Shown: positions 22,694-33,961 of the stretch, one piece after another
Numbering within the stretch: position 1 is the first letter of the stretch
How the letters are laid out: each line of letters starts with the position of its first letter
Assembly: GCF_905475395.1 (NCBI RefSeq)
Contig: NC_058337.1
Location: 102,356,368 to 102,420,367 of the forward strand
Direction: 5' to 3'
From: Chrysoperla carnea
Lineage: Eukaryota > Arthropoda > Insecta > Neuroptera > Chrysopidae
Length of the DNA: 64,000 nt
Made by a program: the position numbers and the translations under genes
The notes under the pieces: generated by a model
Database searches by the model: none
The model's input: only the letters and a program-made list of their open reading frames with translations
What the model was told of the DNA's origin: nothing

Positions 22694-23319
22694 TGTGCTC
22701 AATATAAGAAATTTAGAAGCATATGATTTTTTGTTTTCTTGTTTAAAAAAAAAAATAGTTGTTAATATTATTTTTGAATATTTTATGATTTTTTTTTGTA
22801 ACTTATTAAATATTTCTTTTATGTAAACTATTATTTTATCTAGAAAAATATTGTTTTTGGAAAACATTCTTCTACATCATTTTTTTTGTTTGTAATTTAT
22901 GATATGAATTTTATATTTATAAATTATTCGATACAAATTTTTAGTTTTTCATTTTAATTGTTAAAATAAAAAAATGAATTTTTCAAAGAATTATTCTGTT
23001 TTTATTATTTCATATTAACTTGACCTTTCATCTTGGTGCGATTAGATAGGTTGGTATGCTATGTATTATGAATATTTATAATTTTTTTTTTGGGGATTTT
23101 CCATGAGTAATAATTTTATGTTTAGTGTTTCTTATTGACGTTCAAATTTAAATTTGTTTTATTATTTGGTAAAAAACGTAATTGGGGAATTATTTTATTG
23201 TAAATATTTCCTAGTTCCTAGTAAAGGGTGGGGTATTTTTACTTCTTTTTTGACTTATTTTTGAATCATTTATGTTAGAATGAGTAATACAGAGTATCCT
23301 AAAAGTAAAACACATTTTT
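22694..23319. other. gene-free AT-rich stretch
   Basis: T-rich sequence with no supported feature. Confidence 0.45.
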
Positions 23320-23324
23320 TGTTT

Positions 23325-24030
23325 CATTAGAAAGCAAAGACATCAGCTTATCACTTCAGCTGAATGATTCTCACTGGATAGGCAGAAAAGTGAAATTGGT
23401 TTTTGAAAAAAAAAGGAAGGTATAGTTTAGTGGAGTCATTGCTTGGTATCTCCATAGAGATTACAATTCAGTATTGCCAACTGTACCAACTATTAAGCAG
23501 ATCTATCAACTTTGAGCATCTTTTTCAAATCTTCTACCTCGCAAGGAAAACCAACCAACTTTTTAAGTACCTACAGCAAAAATTAACAATTTTAATATAA
23601 TTCCATGAAAATGTTTGTAACTATGCCTCATAATATTATGTTTCTTTGTTTTTTTATCGACGTTTTTATTCCCCCATTTATTAAACACTTACCGAAGAAC
23701 AATTCTAAATTGTTTAATCGAAATAATAGGTAAAAGATCTAGTTTTGGTCCTGGGCTACCGAAAGCGACAAAAGGACACCACAGTGGATTGCGAAGAAAG
23801 AAAAGAAAGATTAGATCTACCAACTTTTTAAATTGTATCTACCACCTAGACACATTTTTGGTTGGCAACACTGGATTATATATAAAACTTTGTTTTTCTA
23901 AAAGGAGATGGCCAACAATCTTTGAATGCTTATAACTTCTTCGTGTTTTAATCAATTTTTATTTCACTTGCAAATTTTGTTATTGTATCAAGTCTACTTT
24001 TACATTTTTATGGGTAATATGGCATATTTA
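23325..24030 (+). repeat. dispersed repeat, copy 1 (partner at 30.46 kb), interrupted by a hAT insertion
   Basis: Two parts match the copy at 30460-30800 in order. The first ends at the CATAGAGAT motif near 23460. The second starts at ATAAAACTTTGTTTTTCTAA (about 23880) and runs through CTTTGAATGCTTATAACTTC to about 24030. The 30 kb copy lacks the roughly 405 bases between them, which here form a separate element (23469-23873). Confidence 0.7.
23469..23873. mobile_element. hAT-type non-autonomous element inserted in a repeat
   Basis: The left end CAGTATTGCCAAC and the reverse complement of the right end CAGTGTTGCCAAC match at 12 of 13 positions, a typical hAT terminus. It interrupts a repeat that is continuous at 30.6 kb. 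Flanks GATTACAATT and GATTATATAT are similar but not a clean 8-bp duplication. The frame at 23403-23600 straddles the element edge and is not a gene. Confidence 0.55.
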
Positions 24031-24032
24031 AA

Positions 24033-24218
24033 ATGCAGCTGATTGATTTCCAATTTAGTCCGATATGGATTCAAAAATTTATTGATACAAGGACAGAGTT
24101 GGAACTAATTGAAACACAAAGATTGACAAGCAATGTAAGTAAAAATTCCAATAACAAAATTTTGGAAACATGGAATGCGTTACCAAGCACATTTACCTGC
24201 CAGCCATTATTTTCATAA
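24033..24218 (+). pseudogene. possible hAT transposase C-terminal fragment
   Basis: A 61-codon frame. Residues 45-54 (ETWNALPSTF) resemble the Trp-x2-Leu-Pro segment that precedes the dimerisation region in ZBED5/GTF2IRD2-type hAT transposases. The frame stops before the conserved Phe-Gly-Ser-x-Tyr-x-Cys-Glu block. Recognition is from motif memory and weak. Confidence 0.3.
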
Positions 24219-25493
24219 ATGAATAATATTAAAGACTTCTTTCCGAAACTTTTTTCAGATGCCTCCAGTTCAGCATGCATTCTGCTAAAAGTAAAATCTT
24301 ACAGCCCTATTATAAGCTATTTGTCATCTAATCTGCAACAACAGAACACTTATAAGTACTAAGTCATCTTTTAATTTGAACTACACGTCTGAGACGTTGC
24401 AAAATGTATTATTTTTTGTAAATAAAGTTTTGAGTTAATATTATTTGGTATCATTATTTTCCCAATAATCACGAGTTAAAATTATTTGACCGTCTATGAC
24501 ATTAAACTTTTCTTTAGAAAAAATGACACGTCAACCATCCTTCGTGTAGGGTATTAAAATTTGCGAGCAATAAATCTGTGATAGTTTTAGTATCGATCAA
24601 GTACCGTGTATATGGACTAAAGCAATTTTTTAAAATGACATCTTCATGCGAATTGATATAAGCAAGTGTCTAGCTTCTAGATAGGTTGTCAACTACAGTT
24701 GGGGAAAAATTATGAATATATTTTACAAGTATTTATACGAAACACGAACGTAGTGACGAAGTTTATTCGTAAAATACTCATGAATTTTAATGAGACATAA
24801 AGTCTATATTTATTCCTCGCTACTAACTTGATAGTATTTTCATTCGGCGCCATGAGGTAAGTTTTAATGAAAATGATGTTATTTCCCAATAAGCGGTGGG
24901 GAAAGAGCACAATATGAGGTAAGTTTGAATGAAAATGATGCTATTTTTTAGTTTAACAATATTTACCCAGTTTAATAATTGCATTGCAAGGAGAGCGATG
25001 ATAAATATCTTGAAAAGTGCGAGCAATATGCGGTGGGGAAAGAGAGGGATAAGTTTATAGTATTATAACGTCATTCGGTAGCTAAGGATTACACACTTAA
25101 CAAAATAGAAAAGTCGACACTTTCGTTAAAAATTCACAACAGTTACATTTATATAACTTTGTTGTCTATGGATTTTTGGGTTCTACCTAGACTATATTTA
25201 AAGACAAATAAGTGAAATTTGACCTTTGTTCCTCCTATATATTTTATACCGGAGGTATTCTCTTGGCAACTAGAAATTCAGGATTATTTGAACAGGAAAC
25301 AAGATTCAATGATTATCATTCGCATAACGATGTTTTTATGAAGACTGCGTTACTCAGGAAGTGCTATACTACTTTGAAAGTCCTATTTTCCATCTGCAAC
25401 TTGATGTGCCATTCTATCTGTTATAACAACATCAGCTATAAAGACGAACCGGCTATAATGAAAAAAAAAGACAATTGAGGTTAGGTAAAAAAT
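24219..25493. other. gene-free stretch with a short direct duplication
   Basis: ATGAGGTAAGTTT(T/G)AATGAAAATGATG occurs at about 24851 and 24913, each close to a GCGGTGGGGAAAGAG motif, which recurs near 25030. The frame at 25212-25478 (88 codons) shows no recognisable family. Confidence 0.45.
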
Positions 25494-25501
25494 GTCAAGA
25501 G

Positions 25502-26256
25502 CATAGACATATAAGAATAGACCACGCTAGTAATGGACGATCGTGTAAGTGGGATTCCCACTGAAATATAGAGATACTGGAACGCTCTCTAGCTCGCTAA
25601 GAGCGAGGAGACAGAGAAAGGAAATGACGGGTATTCGCTCCGAGCGTGAATTTCGTTTCCATGACAACGATACACTACTTTAATTATAGAATTAATGGAT
25701 GCATATATAATTGTGTGGATTGCATTGAAAACTTACATTTAAAATTTAATATTCTTGTTTCACAAATTTAAATAAATAATTACGATAATTAACATTTGAA
25801 AAATAATATTTGTACAATTTGATTTCTTATTTTCACAATTTTTAATGCATTAAGTTTAATTAATTAGTGTTTTTCAATCATTTTAATTTGACAGTTTCTA
25901 TATCATTAACATGTAAATAATTGCAAATTAGTCATAACAGCCCACTTTATCTCCAAAATTTTTCACTTAAAGCGCTGGCATCGATTTTATTATCCCTACC
26001 ATGACTACGCACACAACGAATACATGTCTTTCTTGTATGTATGTATGTCACATGCTTTCTTTATCAATGCGCATGAGCAGAAGAGTTAGAAAGAAACATG
26101 TATACCCGCCCGAATCATGCTGCACCGTCCTCGCTTACCACTCGTAGGGCGCTATAGGCAGTGAGCGTTCCAGTATCTCTATATTTCAGTGGGGATTCCA
26201 GACTCGGTAAAAAGACAACGATGCTCTGACGTACGTTTTGTTCTTATATGTCTATG
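25502..26256. mobile_element. DNA transposon with 8-bp target duplication and ~85-95-bp composite inverted ends
   Basis: GTCAAGAG occurs on both sides (25494-25501 and 26257-26264). The ends are CATAGACATATAAGAA inverted. Further in, both sides carry CACTGAAATATAGAGATACT followed by GGAACGCTC in inverted orientation. The interior includes a copy of the CATGGTAGGGACAATAAAA repeat (minus). An 8-bp duplication fits hAT or P-like elements; the terminus does not settle which. No transposase is seen. Confidence 0.8.
25640..26022 (-). repeat. CATGGTAGGGACAATAAAA repeat, copy inside the 25.5 kb transposon
   Basis: Read on the minus strand it follows the copies at 32.46 and 56.6 kb for about 380 bases. 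It starts at GTTGTGTGCGTAGTCATGG and ends near CCATGGAAA-type sequence (here CATGGAAAC). Confidence 0.75.
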
Positions 26257-26743
26257 GTCAAGAGTCAAAAATGTGTTTAGAATGGTCCAATCTTTTATTT
26301 ATTTAAGCAATCAAAAACAGATTATATGTATAATACAGATTTAGAAAAGTAAGTTAATAAAATTTTATATGTATAAGCATTTATTTAACGTTTACATTTG
26401 TTTTTGTAACATGACCGCACTCTTCCTTTTTTTTCCTTCAAACGCTTTTAAATCGAATTTTGTATTTACTAAAGATTTGATTGAATAGGAAACACTCAAA
26501 TGACGATACTAGAAAGTAGTATCGCGATAATGATTTGACATCATCAAACAGTATCGGAAAATAATAATAATCGCGAAAGTCACTGAATATAACAAGCTCT
26601 CTATAAATTTGGATTTTTAGTAAGAGACGGATATTAAATTTTCTTATCTTTTCAACATGTTAGACGGGCTAAACTCTGTGCCTAATAGAAATACAATTAT
26701 AATAATACTATTGTAGAGATGCAAATAGGTGAAAGTGAATGTA

Positions 26744-26861
26744 CACTCACTGTCAGAAAAAGTGCCACAGTTAAAACATTCTAAGCGTACGCATCATATG
26801 TTATGTTATAATAGTAACACTTAGAATGTTTTAAAACGAGCATTTTTTGTGACATTGAGTA
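26744..26861. mobile_element. 118-bp TA-flanked MITE
   Basis: Inverted ends share ACTCA(C/A)TGTCA, then AAAAA and a TTAAAACATTCTAAG block. TA lies on both sides (26742-26743 and 26862-26863). Tc1/mariner-type and too short to code. Confidence 0.7.
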
Positions 26862-27063
26862 TATGTTCATTGAAAAATTCATGTGTTTCCATCAACTAAC
26901 TAACTATATTTGAACCATGATTTAATTTAAGTGTATATGTTGTAAGTTTATTTTTGGTCAAATGCTATTAATAAATCTCTCATGAAATTAAGTCGTATTT
27001 TTTTTTTTAAATTTCTTAATTTTATTTTTCTAAAATAATTTTAAGATACATATTTTAATTTTT

Positions 27064-28585
27064 ATGAAATATGAAATATATCAAGGTATACTATGTTTAG
27101 TCCCAAGTTTGTAACACTTAAAAATATTGATGCTACTAACAAAATTTTGGTATAGCTGTTCATAAAAACACCTAATTAGTCCATTTCCGGTTGTCTGTCT
27201 GTCTGGAATTACGATAACTTAAAAACGAAAAGAGATATCAAACTGAATTTTTTATAGCTTGCTGAGGACGCAAAAAGTGAGGTCGAGTTCGTAAATGAAC
27301 AACATGGGTCATGGGTCCACCATCTTGCAAACCGTTAGAGGTAGAACAAAAGTTTAAATGTAAAAAACGTTCCTTATATAAAAATAAACAACTTTTGTAT
27401 GAAACATTTTCCCCCAAACATCATTGTTTACCCACAAAGACGCAAATTAGGTTAGAACATTATAGTATGTGTCATATTATAACATTATAAATAATATCAG
27501 TTATGTATATGTCACTAGAGTCGTCACCACTATCTTTTTTTACTCATATAACGTAAAAAAAACAAACGATTGCGTAATCTACGCTGTCTATACATGATAT
27601 TTCAACAATTAACACGGTCAATTGTTTGTTTTCACTGATCGCTCGGTTAGTATCGGCACCCCATGTATCAAATTGGTTATCGGAATGTCGATACTACCCG
27701 AGCGATTCTGAGCAATTGGTTCACCTAAACGCAGGCATTGACATGATGACATTTGTACATGCTCTTTGGCACGTAAGCCATTGATATTGCAAAAGGGATT
27801 GAAGAGGAACAAAGGCTTTGTATCGTTGTGTAATATATTACATGGGATGTTACGTTTATTACACCCTGCTTATAAGTAACATATACGGAATGTAAAAAAG
27901 ATCGACACCCCAGAATGTACTAAGTAATGTCCTTGAAGTAAATAAATAAATAATAGGTAAAGTCTTACCTTGTCATCAACTAAGAAGACTTGTCAGAAGA
28001 CGGTCAAGGTTTTATATAACAAGTGAAAACAAACAATTGACTGAGTTAATTGTTGAAATACCATGCATAGTCAGTGTTGATTTCTTTATCACATTACACA
28101 TACATACATGTGACACATACATAACTGATAATCAAGTATAGTACATATTATAAAATTTCCGCCTAATTAGCGCCCTCACGGGTAAACAGTGATGTTTGCG
28201 AAAAAATGTTTCAAACAAAAGTTGTTTAATTTTTGATAAGGAACATTTTTTACATTTAAACTTTTGTTCTATCTCTAACGGTTTACAAGATGGGTACTTG
28301 GGACCCAAGACCCAATTGACCTATGATGCTCATTTACGAACTTGACCTCACTTTTTACGTCCTGAGTACGCTGTAAAAATTTCAGCTCGATATCTTTTTT
28401 CGTTTTTGAGTTATCGTGTCCACAGACGGACGGACGGACGGACAAACAGAAATGGACTAATTAGGTGATTTTATGAACACCTATGACAAAATTTTTTTCC
28501 TAGCATCATTATTTTTAAGAGTTACAAACTTGGGACTAAACTTAATATACTATGTATATTTCATATATACATGGTATAAAAATGC
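27064..28585. mobile_element. element with ~580-600-bp inverted arms
   Basis: The left arm (27064-27640, minus sense) and right arm (27985-28585, plus sense) are inverted copies. Both hold TTTAGTCCCAAGTTTGTAAC, a (GACG)n/(GTCT)n tract, CTTTTTACGTCCTGAG-type and ATCACTGTTTACCC-type blocks, and CAATTGTTTGTTTTCACT at their inner ends. The centre is about 340 bases with no recognised coding. Solo arms of the same family occur at 44.1, 52.6 and 63.7 kb. Confidence 0.75.
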
Positions 28586-29129
28586 ATGATAACTCTTAGA
28601 CTACATCATGATTCTTTGTTAGTCGAGTGAATTACAATTACGAAATAAGACAAAACATGACTATATAGTTAAATTTTTTACTTCCACATTTTGGAATCGA
28701 AAAAAGGGCGGATAGAATTCATTTTTGCCTTAAGAGAAATAATTGATTACACGTTTGTAAAATATAGTTCTATTTCAATGTTTTGTAATAAAATTTCCTG
28801 ACGTGTTTGTATTTATGGTAATTAAATAGTAAAATTTGCGTGTTGTATGGTCACGTGATTTATAAAAATATTAAAATTTAAATAGTTATAAGTATTTAAT
28901 TTAAAAAAAACGCTGCTTTTGGATGTGATTGAATATGATTTATGTTAGTAAAGTTTCAACCGTTTAGTAACCGAAAATAATTTCTATTTAAAAATTTTTT
29001 CGTGTACTTGATTTTTTATCCTTTTACGCCAACTGTTCGAGAAAAGTAAATTCCTAACTATATATCATAATTAATCGTAGTCAAACTTACCTTATGTGTA
29101 ACTTGAAGAAACATATCGTTTCATATGTA
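28586..29129. other. gene-free AT-rich stretch
   Basis: No supported feature. Confidence 0.4.
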
Positions 29130-29309
29130 CATTGTGTCGCATTTAAGATGAAGACACCCTCATATTTTCGTTATTTATAATTTTTTACAGTCATACAGGG
29201 TGATAGGTCACATTTTTTAAGATACTGTATGATTGTGCAAAATTACAAATCAATATTCCCATAAATAACGAAAATATGAGTGTGTCTTCATCTTAAATGC
29301 GACATACTG
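29130..29309. mobile_element. 180-bp TA-flanked MITE with ~46-bp inverted ends
   Basis: Both ends carry TGTCGCATTTAAGATGAAGA then CTCATATTTTCGTTATTTAT in inverted orientation, with two or three differences. TA flanks are at 29128-29129 and 29310-29311. Tc1/mariner-type. Confidence 0.85.
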
Positions 29310-29419
29310 TATATATTTTGATAAAATATTGGTTATAAGGATTTTTGAGGGTAAAGATAACGACTTTCAAATCAAAAATATAAAATTTTATTTCGTTCTT
29401 ACCTCTCAATTAACCAACC

Positions 29420-29611
29420 CAGAGGTTCTCAAACTTACTTGGTCTATCACTCACCCTGAGAATCAACTATTCTTCAGCGCCCCCAAAGTAGGAAGATTTC
29501 AATTACAAATTACATTTTTTAATGTTAAAAGACAATTACAAATTAGCCTTACCACCTGCTGTGGTCCTTTAGCACCTAGAAGGGGCGTTATCGACACTTT
29601 GACAAAGACTG
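29420..29611. mobile_element. possible hAT (Charlie-like) MITE remnant
   Basis: The left end CAGAGGTTCTCAAACTT is a classical hAT terminus. The inverted right end CAGTCTTTGTCAAAGTG matches at about 11 of 17 positions. There is no clear 8-bp duplication. The 102-codon frame at 29329-29637 is read through this repeat and is not treated as a gene. Confidence 0.35.
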
Positions 29612-29639
29612 TCCTAACCTATAATGATTCTTTCTAAAC

Positions 29640-30459
29640 AAAAGTAATAAATTCGGAGGTCTTCTCCTCGAAATGTGTCCCGAAAATCCTTTTTAGAACT
29701 TAAAAGCCTATAACTTTATTGTAATTGTCTAATTTGCTTGTAGTAAAAGAACATCATTCACGAATCATGAATCATTTGTCGTTTATAGTTCAATTAAAGT
29801 TCCTAGAATACCTTTTTTATGAGTGAATCGATTAATGTTACAGATATATGAGATAACCATAAACTTATCACATACATGTATAAACATGACTCAACAAGTT
29901 AGTATTAATCAGCTTTTATCCGTTCTAATTTACATCTGCAGTACTGAGTTCATATGGATCAATATAGTAGAAGAAACGTATCTACCCTACCATTGCCAAC
30001 GATGTCACAAAAGTTTATCATATAATAAAATAACCCTTACTCCAGCTTATTTTTTAAAGCATCAAACAACTTTTGTTGGAAATATTTTTTTATTAACCTT
30101 ATAATTTTTGACTAATCGAACGCAAAATGATATGGAATTTAATTATTTTTCAAAAACATTTATCTAAAGAAATTTGTTGGTTGTTTTAAAAAGATAAAGA
30201 CCGATTTTAGAAATTTGTCGCCCCTAGGCAACTGCCCAACTTCCCTCCTCTAAACTCCTACAATGGTGGAATAAATTTGGTACGAAAAACGAAAATAGGC
30301 AGTTAAAAAAAAGTAGTTTACTATGTAAAAATTGATATTTTATAGTTCCCAAAATAAAAAAAGTGAAGATAAATATTTTGTCTAAAACGGTTGAAGTCAA
30401 ACGTTGTTTATTCGTTACCTAACCTCATTTCTCCACAATAGCTATGTTGACTATCACTT
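29640..30459. other. gene-free stretch with a small hAT scrap
   Basis: CGCCCCTAGGCAACTGCC at about 30219-30236 resembles the subterminal GGGGCCCCAGGCAACTGCC of the hAT family at 49.6 kb, so a tiny remnant is likely. Nothing else is supported. Confidence 0.4.
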
Positions 30460-30800
30460 CTTCTATCTCTATCACTTCAGGTGTGAGGTGAAGAATTCTC
30501 ACTGCAAGGACAGAAAAGTGGAGTTGGTTTTTAAAAATATTTAGAAGTACGCAAAATATGAACGTTTAAAATTCCTAATTAAACAGAGAGGAAGATATAA
30601 GTTAGTGACGTCATTGTTCGATATCACCATAGAGATACATAACAAATATTTATAAAACTTTATTTTGCTAAAAGGAGATAGGCAAAAATCTTTGAATGCT
30701 TATAACTTCTTCGTTTTTTAATCAATTTTAATTTCGCTTTCAAATTTTGTCATGGTATCAAGTCTAGTTTTACATTTTTATGCGTATTATGGCAAATTTG
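30460..30800 (+). repeat. dispersed repeat, copy 2 (partner at 23.3 kb)
   Basis: It matches the 23.3 kb copy, with AGAAAAGTG(G/A)A(G/A)TTGGTTTTT, ATAGAGAT, CTTTGAATGCTTATAACTTC and ATGGTATCAAGTCTA-type blocks in order. It lacks the hAT insertion present there. Confidence 0.7.
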
Positions 30801-31865
30801 ACATCAGGCAACTACCGTATTTGTTTTCACCATTTTTATGTCATTGCCGCCTTTTTTAAGTAATAAGTAATAAACAATAAATTTATAAATTTGCCACTCT
30901 TCAGTTATTGCCCTAGACACGTGGCTACTTTGTCTACTACTATAGTAAATCCGGACCACTTTGCTTCTGTATAAGTTCGCCTTCTCAAATCTTTCGTTCA
31001 AGAAATTTTTACATGGATTGTTTAATTTGGGACACCTGAATAAAACATTTGTTTTAAATAGGCCAGTATAGGTTTTGCGTCTTAAAATGCAAAGTTTAAC
31101 ACCTCAAACCTCAAAATTTAGTACCGTGGGAGTAGTAAGAAAGTTGATATTAAGATAACATATTTTTGGAGGATTGTCTTTAATAGTTATTTACGATACT
31201 AGTGTGATAGCAGCAATATTAACGGACAAACAAAACAGAAAATTAAAAAAGTTACTATAGTAACTGAATTCATTACTACCCTAGTGCGGGAATGAATTCA
31301 TTATCACACTAAGGGAAGTAATGAATTATTCTCCTCGTGCGTACTGAATGAGAAAAATACTTCTTTTTTCACGGGCGTAGATAAATAGTTTTGCAAAGTA
31401 GGAGAGCTTATAATAAAGAAACATATAAAGCTCCTTTTTTCATCTATGTACGAGCAAATAAATAAACTAGAACAAACTCTCCTAACTAGAACAAACTAAA
31501 TGATGAATTTTAATACAGTTTTTATTTCCGATTATGATTTTTTACCCCTATATTTTATTATATTTATTCATACAATCATCTGACTTCCTGTTCGTTATAA
31601 TCGTTAGGTAAATGAATAAAGTTACGATAATACCAGGTGACCATCTCTCTTATGAAAAAAAAGACAAATCTTTAACGAGATTGTTCACAAACACAATGAT
31701 TAGAGGGTTGTCACCTCGGTCAGGTCTCTCTCCTGGCACTTTATGATGATGATGTCGTGGTGGGAAGGGAGTTTAAGTGAGAAGCGGGAAATTTAAAATA
31801 GTCCAATTTCGTCATATTTAATTAACATCAAAAATATAAGTATTTTGCATATTTTGTCCATTAAC
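30801..31865. other. gene-free stretch with a nested small palindrome
   Basis: At 31269-31333 AATTCATTACT-CCCTAGTG and its inverse form a double palindrome around GAATTCATT. I see no gene. Confidence 0.4.
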
Positions 31866-32380
31866 AGGTTGGCTGATAAGTCCCCGGTCTGACACATAAA
31901 TGGCGTCGCTAGTATTAAATGCATATTATTTTTATATAGTACCAACCTTCAAATGATTCGTGTCAAAATTTGACGTCTGTAAGTCAATTAGTTTGTGAGA
32001 TAGAGCGTCTTTTGTGAAGCAACTTTTGTTATTGTGAAAAAAATGGAAAAAATGGAATTTCGTGTTTTGATAAAATACTGTTTTCTGAAGGGAAAAAATA
32101 CAGAGTCCGGAAACTCATTATCAAGCCAAGTTTTTGCTTCCACTGTATTTTTTCCCTTCAGAAAACAGTATTTTATCAAAACACGAAATTCCTTTTTTTC
32201 CATTTTTTTCACAATAACAAAAGTTGCTTCACAAAAGACGCTCTATCTCACAAACTAATTGACTTACAGACGTCAAATTTTGACACGAATCATTTGAAGG
32301 TTGGTACTATATAAAAATAATATGCATTTAATACTAGCGACGCCATCTATGTGTCAGACCGGGGACTTATCAACCAACCT
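31866..32380. mobile_element. hairpin mariner: two 5' ends head to head
   Basis: Arms 31866-32103 and 32143-32380 are each 238 bases and reverse complements, with three mismatches seen. The loop is 39 bases. Each arm starts with a mariner-type terminus (AGGTTGG(C/T)TGATAAGTCCC) and runs inward through leader sequence into the transposase start. The loop-proximal sequence of the right arm continues the coding sense (...TWLDNEFPDS) before it is cut. Both arms read inward. Flanking TA duplications are not clean. Confidence 0.9.
32034..32212. pseudogene. mirrored N-terminal fragments of mariner transposase
   Basis: Plus strand: frame from 32034 with MEKMEFRVLIKYCFLKGKNT. Minus strand: frame from 32212 with MEKKEFRVLIKYCFLKGKNT then VEAKTWLDNEFPDS. 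This is the start of the first helix-turn-helix of mariner transposases. The rest of the protein is absent. The minus copy keeps about 14 residues more. Confidence 0.8.
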
Positions 32381-32439
32381 ATTATTTTGAACGCAAATTA
32401 TCAGTCAATTTGTTTTGGCATTAATTCTCTTAATCACAA

Positions 32440-32885
32440 GGTGATTACAACTGAAAATAAGCTGAAAAGTCCTATTCGTTGTGTGGGTAGTCATGGTAGG
32501 GACAATAAAATCGATGCCAGCGCTTCCAGTGAAAAATTTTGGCGATAAACGAGGCTGTTATGACTAATTTTCAATTCTTTACATGTTAATGTTATAGAAT
32601 ATGTCAAAATTATTTAAAAACACTCTTTAATTAAACTTAATGCATTAAAAATTGTGAAAATAAAAAATCAAATTGCACAAATATTATTTTTCAAATGTAA
32701 ATTATCATAATTATTTATTTAAATTTGTGAGACAATAATGTTAAATTTCCAATGTAAGTCATAAAAGCAATCCTTACAATTATATATGCATCCATACAAT
32801 TCTATAATTAAAGTGTGTCGTTACCATGGAAAGGTCTCCAATAAAACTCACGCACGGTCCGAATAAACACTAAAATCATGAACTA
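32440..32885 (+). repeat. CATGGTAGGGACAATAAAA repeat, plus copy
   Basis: It starts around TTGTGTGGGTAGTCATGGTA and runs through GCTGTTATGACTAATTT, TTAATGCATTAAAAATTGTG and TACCATGGAAA to ACTCACGCACGGTCCGAA. Colinear with the minus copies at 25.6 and 56.6 kb. It lies directly against the mariner hairpin. Confidence 0.75.
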
Positions 32886-33961
32886 AATCAATTCTCACTA
32901 CTCTATTTGCTGAGACGATTCAGCAATCATAATGCTATTTTTTGCTTTTTCGACATTGACCTCGCGATGTCGTCCGGCAAAACCTTCTAAGCCCGTCACT
33001 GCCGGGCGATGGTCAAGTAGGTTAAATTAATGATTAAGAATTGTTTAAATTGTTCTAGAAGCCATTTTATGATTCTTTAATAAAAATGAGTACATATATT
33101 TGTATATTTTTCGAATGAGACACATACAAAAAAATATGTTAAAAACCAAAAAAATCCCACATACGTTCAAATATTTCATCATATGTGGTATAAAATAATT
33201 TTAATAGTTTTAGTTATGTTTAAAATATATACAAAACGATTTTGTCCTTTTTGGTTGTTAGATATTTTATAAATGAAGGGTGCAATATATGTATATAACC
33301 CCCTAATAATATATTTAAAAGTTATTCAATGTAGATCATTGGCATTGCAGACAACAAACTGTATGAAAGCATAAAGAGAAAGATGTCTACTCACAAACCC
33401 TTCATATTATGTGTGTAAAACACTCTTGTTATTTAGAATTCAGTATCTTTATTCTTTGTTACAACAGGCACCATAGTTATTATATTATTTTGATAAATAG
33501 ATTCATTTACAAGGTGTACTTTTGACTTTCCGTGTCAGTGGATTATTTTGTTTTTTTGCAGGAGAAACTTGCTGCGATATAATATCATATTCAATTAAAA
33601 GTACGTTGGGTAAACATTTGCCAACAGTCTCTAATTTTACCTCTTCTAATTTCGCCTCTTTTTTAGGCTAAGATCACATTATCAAAATTTTTTTCAAGTC
33701 AAAATATAAAAATACTAAAAGTAAAAAATCAAATTCGAGGAATTCGTGAAGGCAAAAAATTATGCAAACTAAAAATATGTGTCAGTCAGAAATTATGTAT
33801 CGGACAATAAATTACTATCATTGCCTTCATTTTTTCGAGTCATTATAGGACGGGAGAAACTCCCCCTCTGTGCGTGCCTCCTTCGTAACAACCTTGGATG
33901 CTAGATTCATAGCTTAAGTTAGGGTCATTTTTAACCGGGGATACAAAGGGAATCGCCTGAT
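32886..33961. other. gene-free stretch
   Basis: No supported feature. Confidence 0.4.

Noticed and set aside
29329-29637. 102-codon plus frame
   Set aside because: Read through a hAT-like terminus (CAGAGGTTCTCAAACTT) and adjoining repeat sequence.
29823-30104. 93-codon plus frame
   Set aside because: No recognisable motif; A/T-driven composition (Ile, Leu, Thr, Asn); no splice evidence.
32351-32548. 65-codon plus frame
   Set aside because: Spans the junction of the mariner hairpin and an unrelated repeat.
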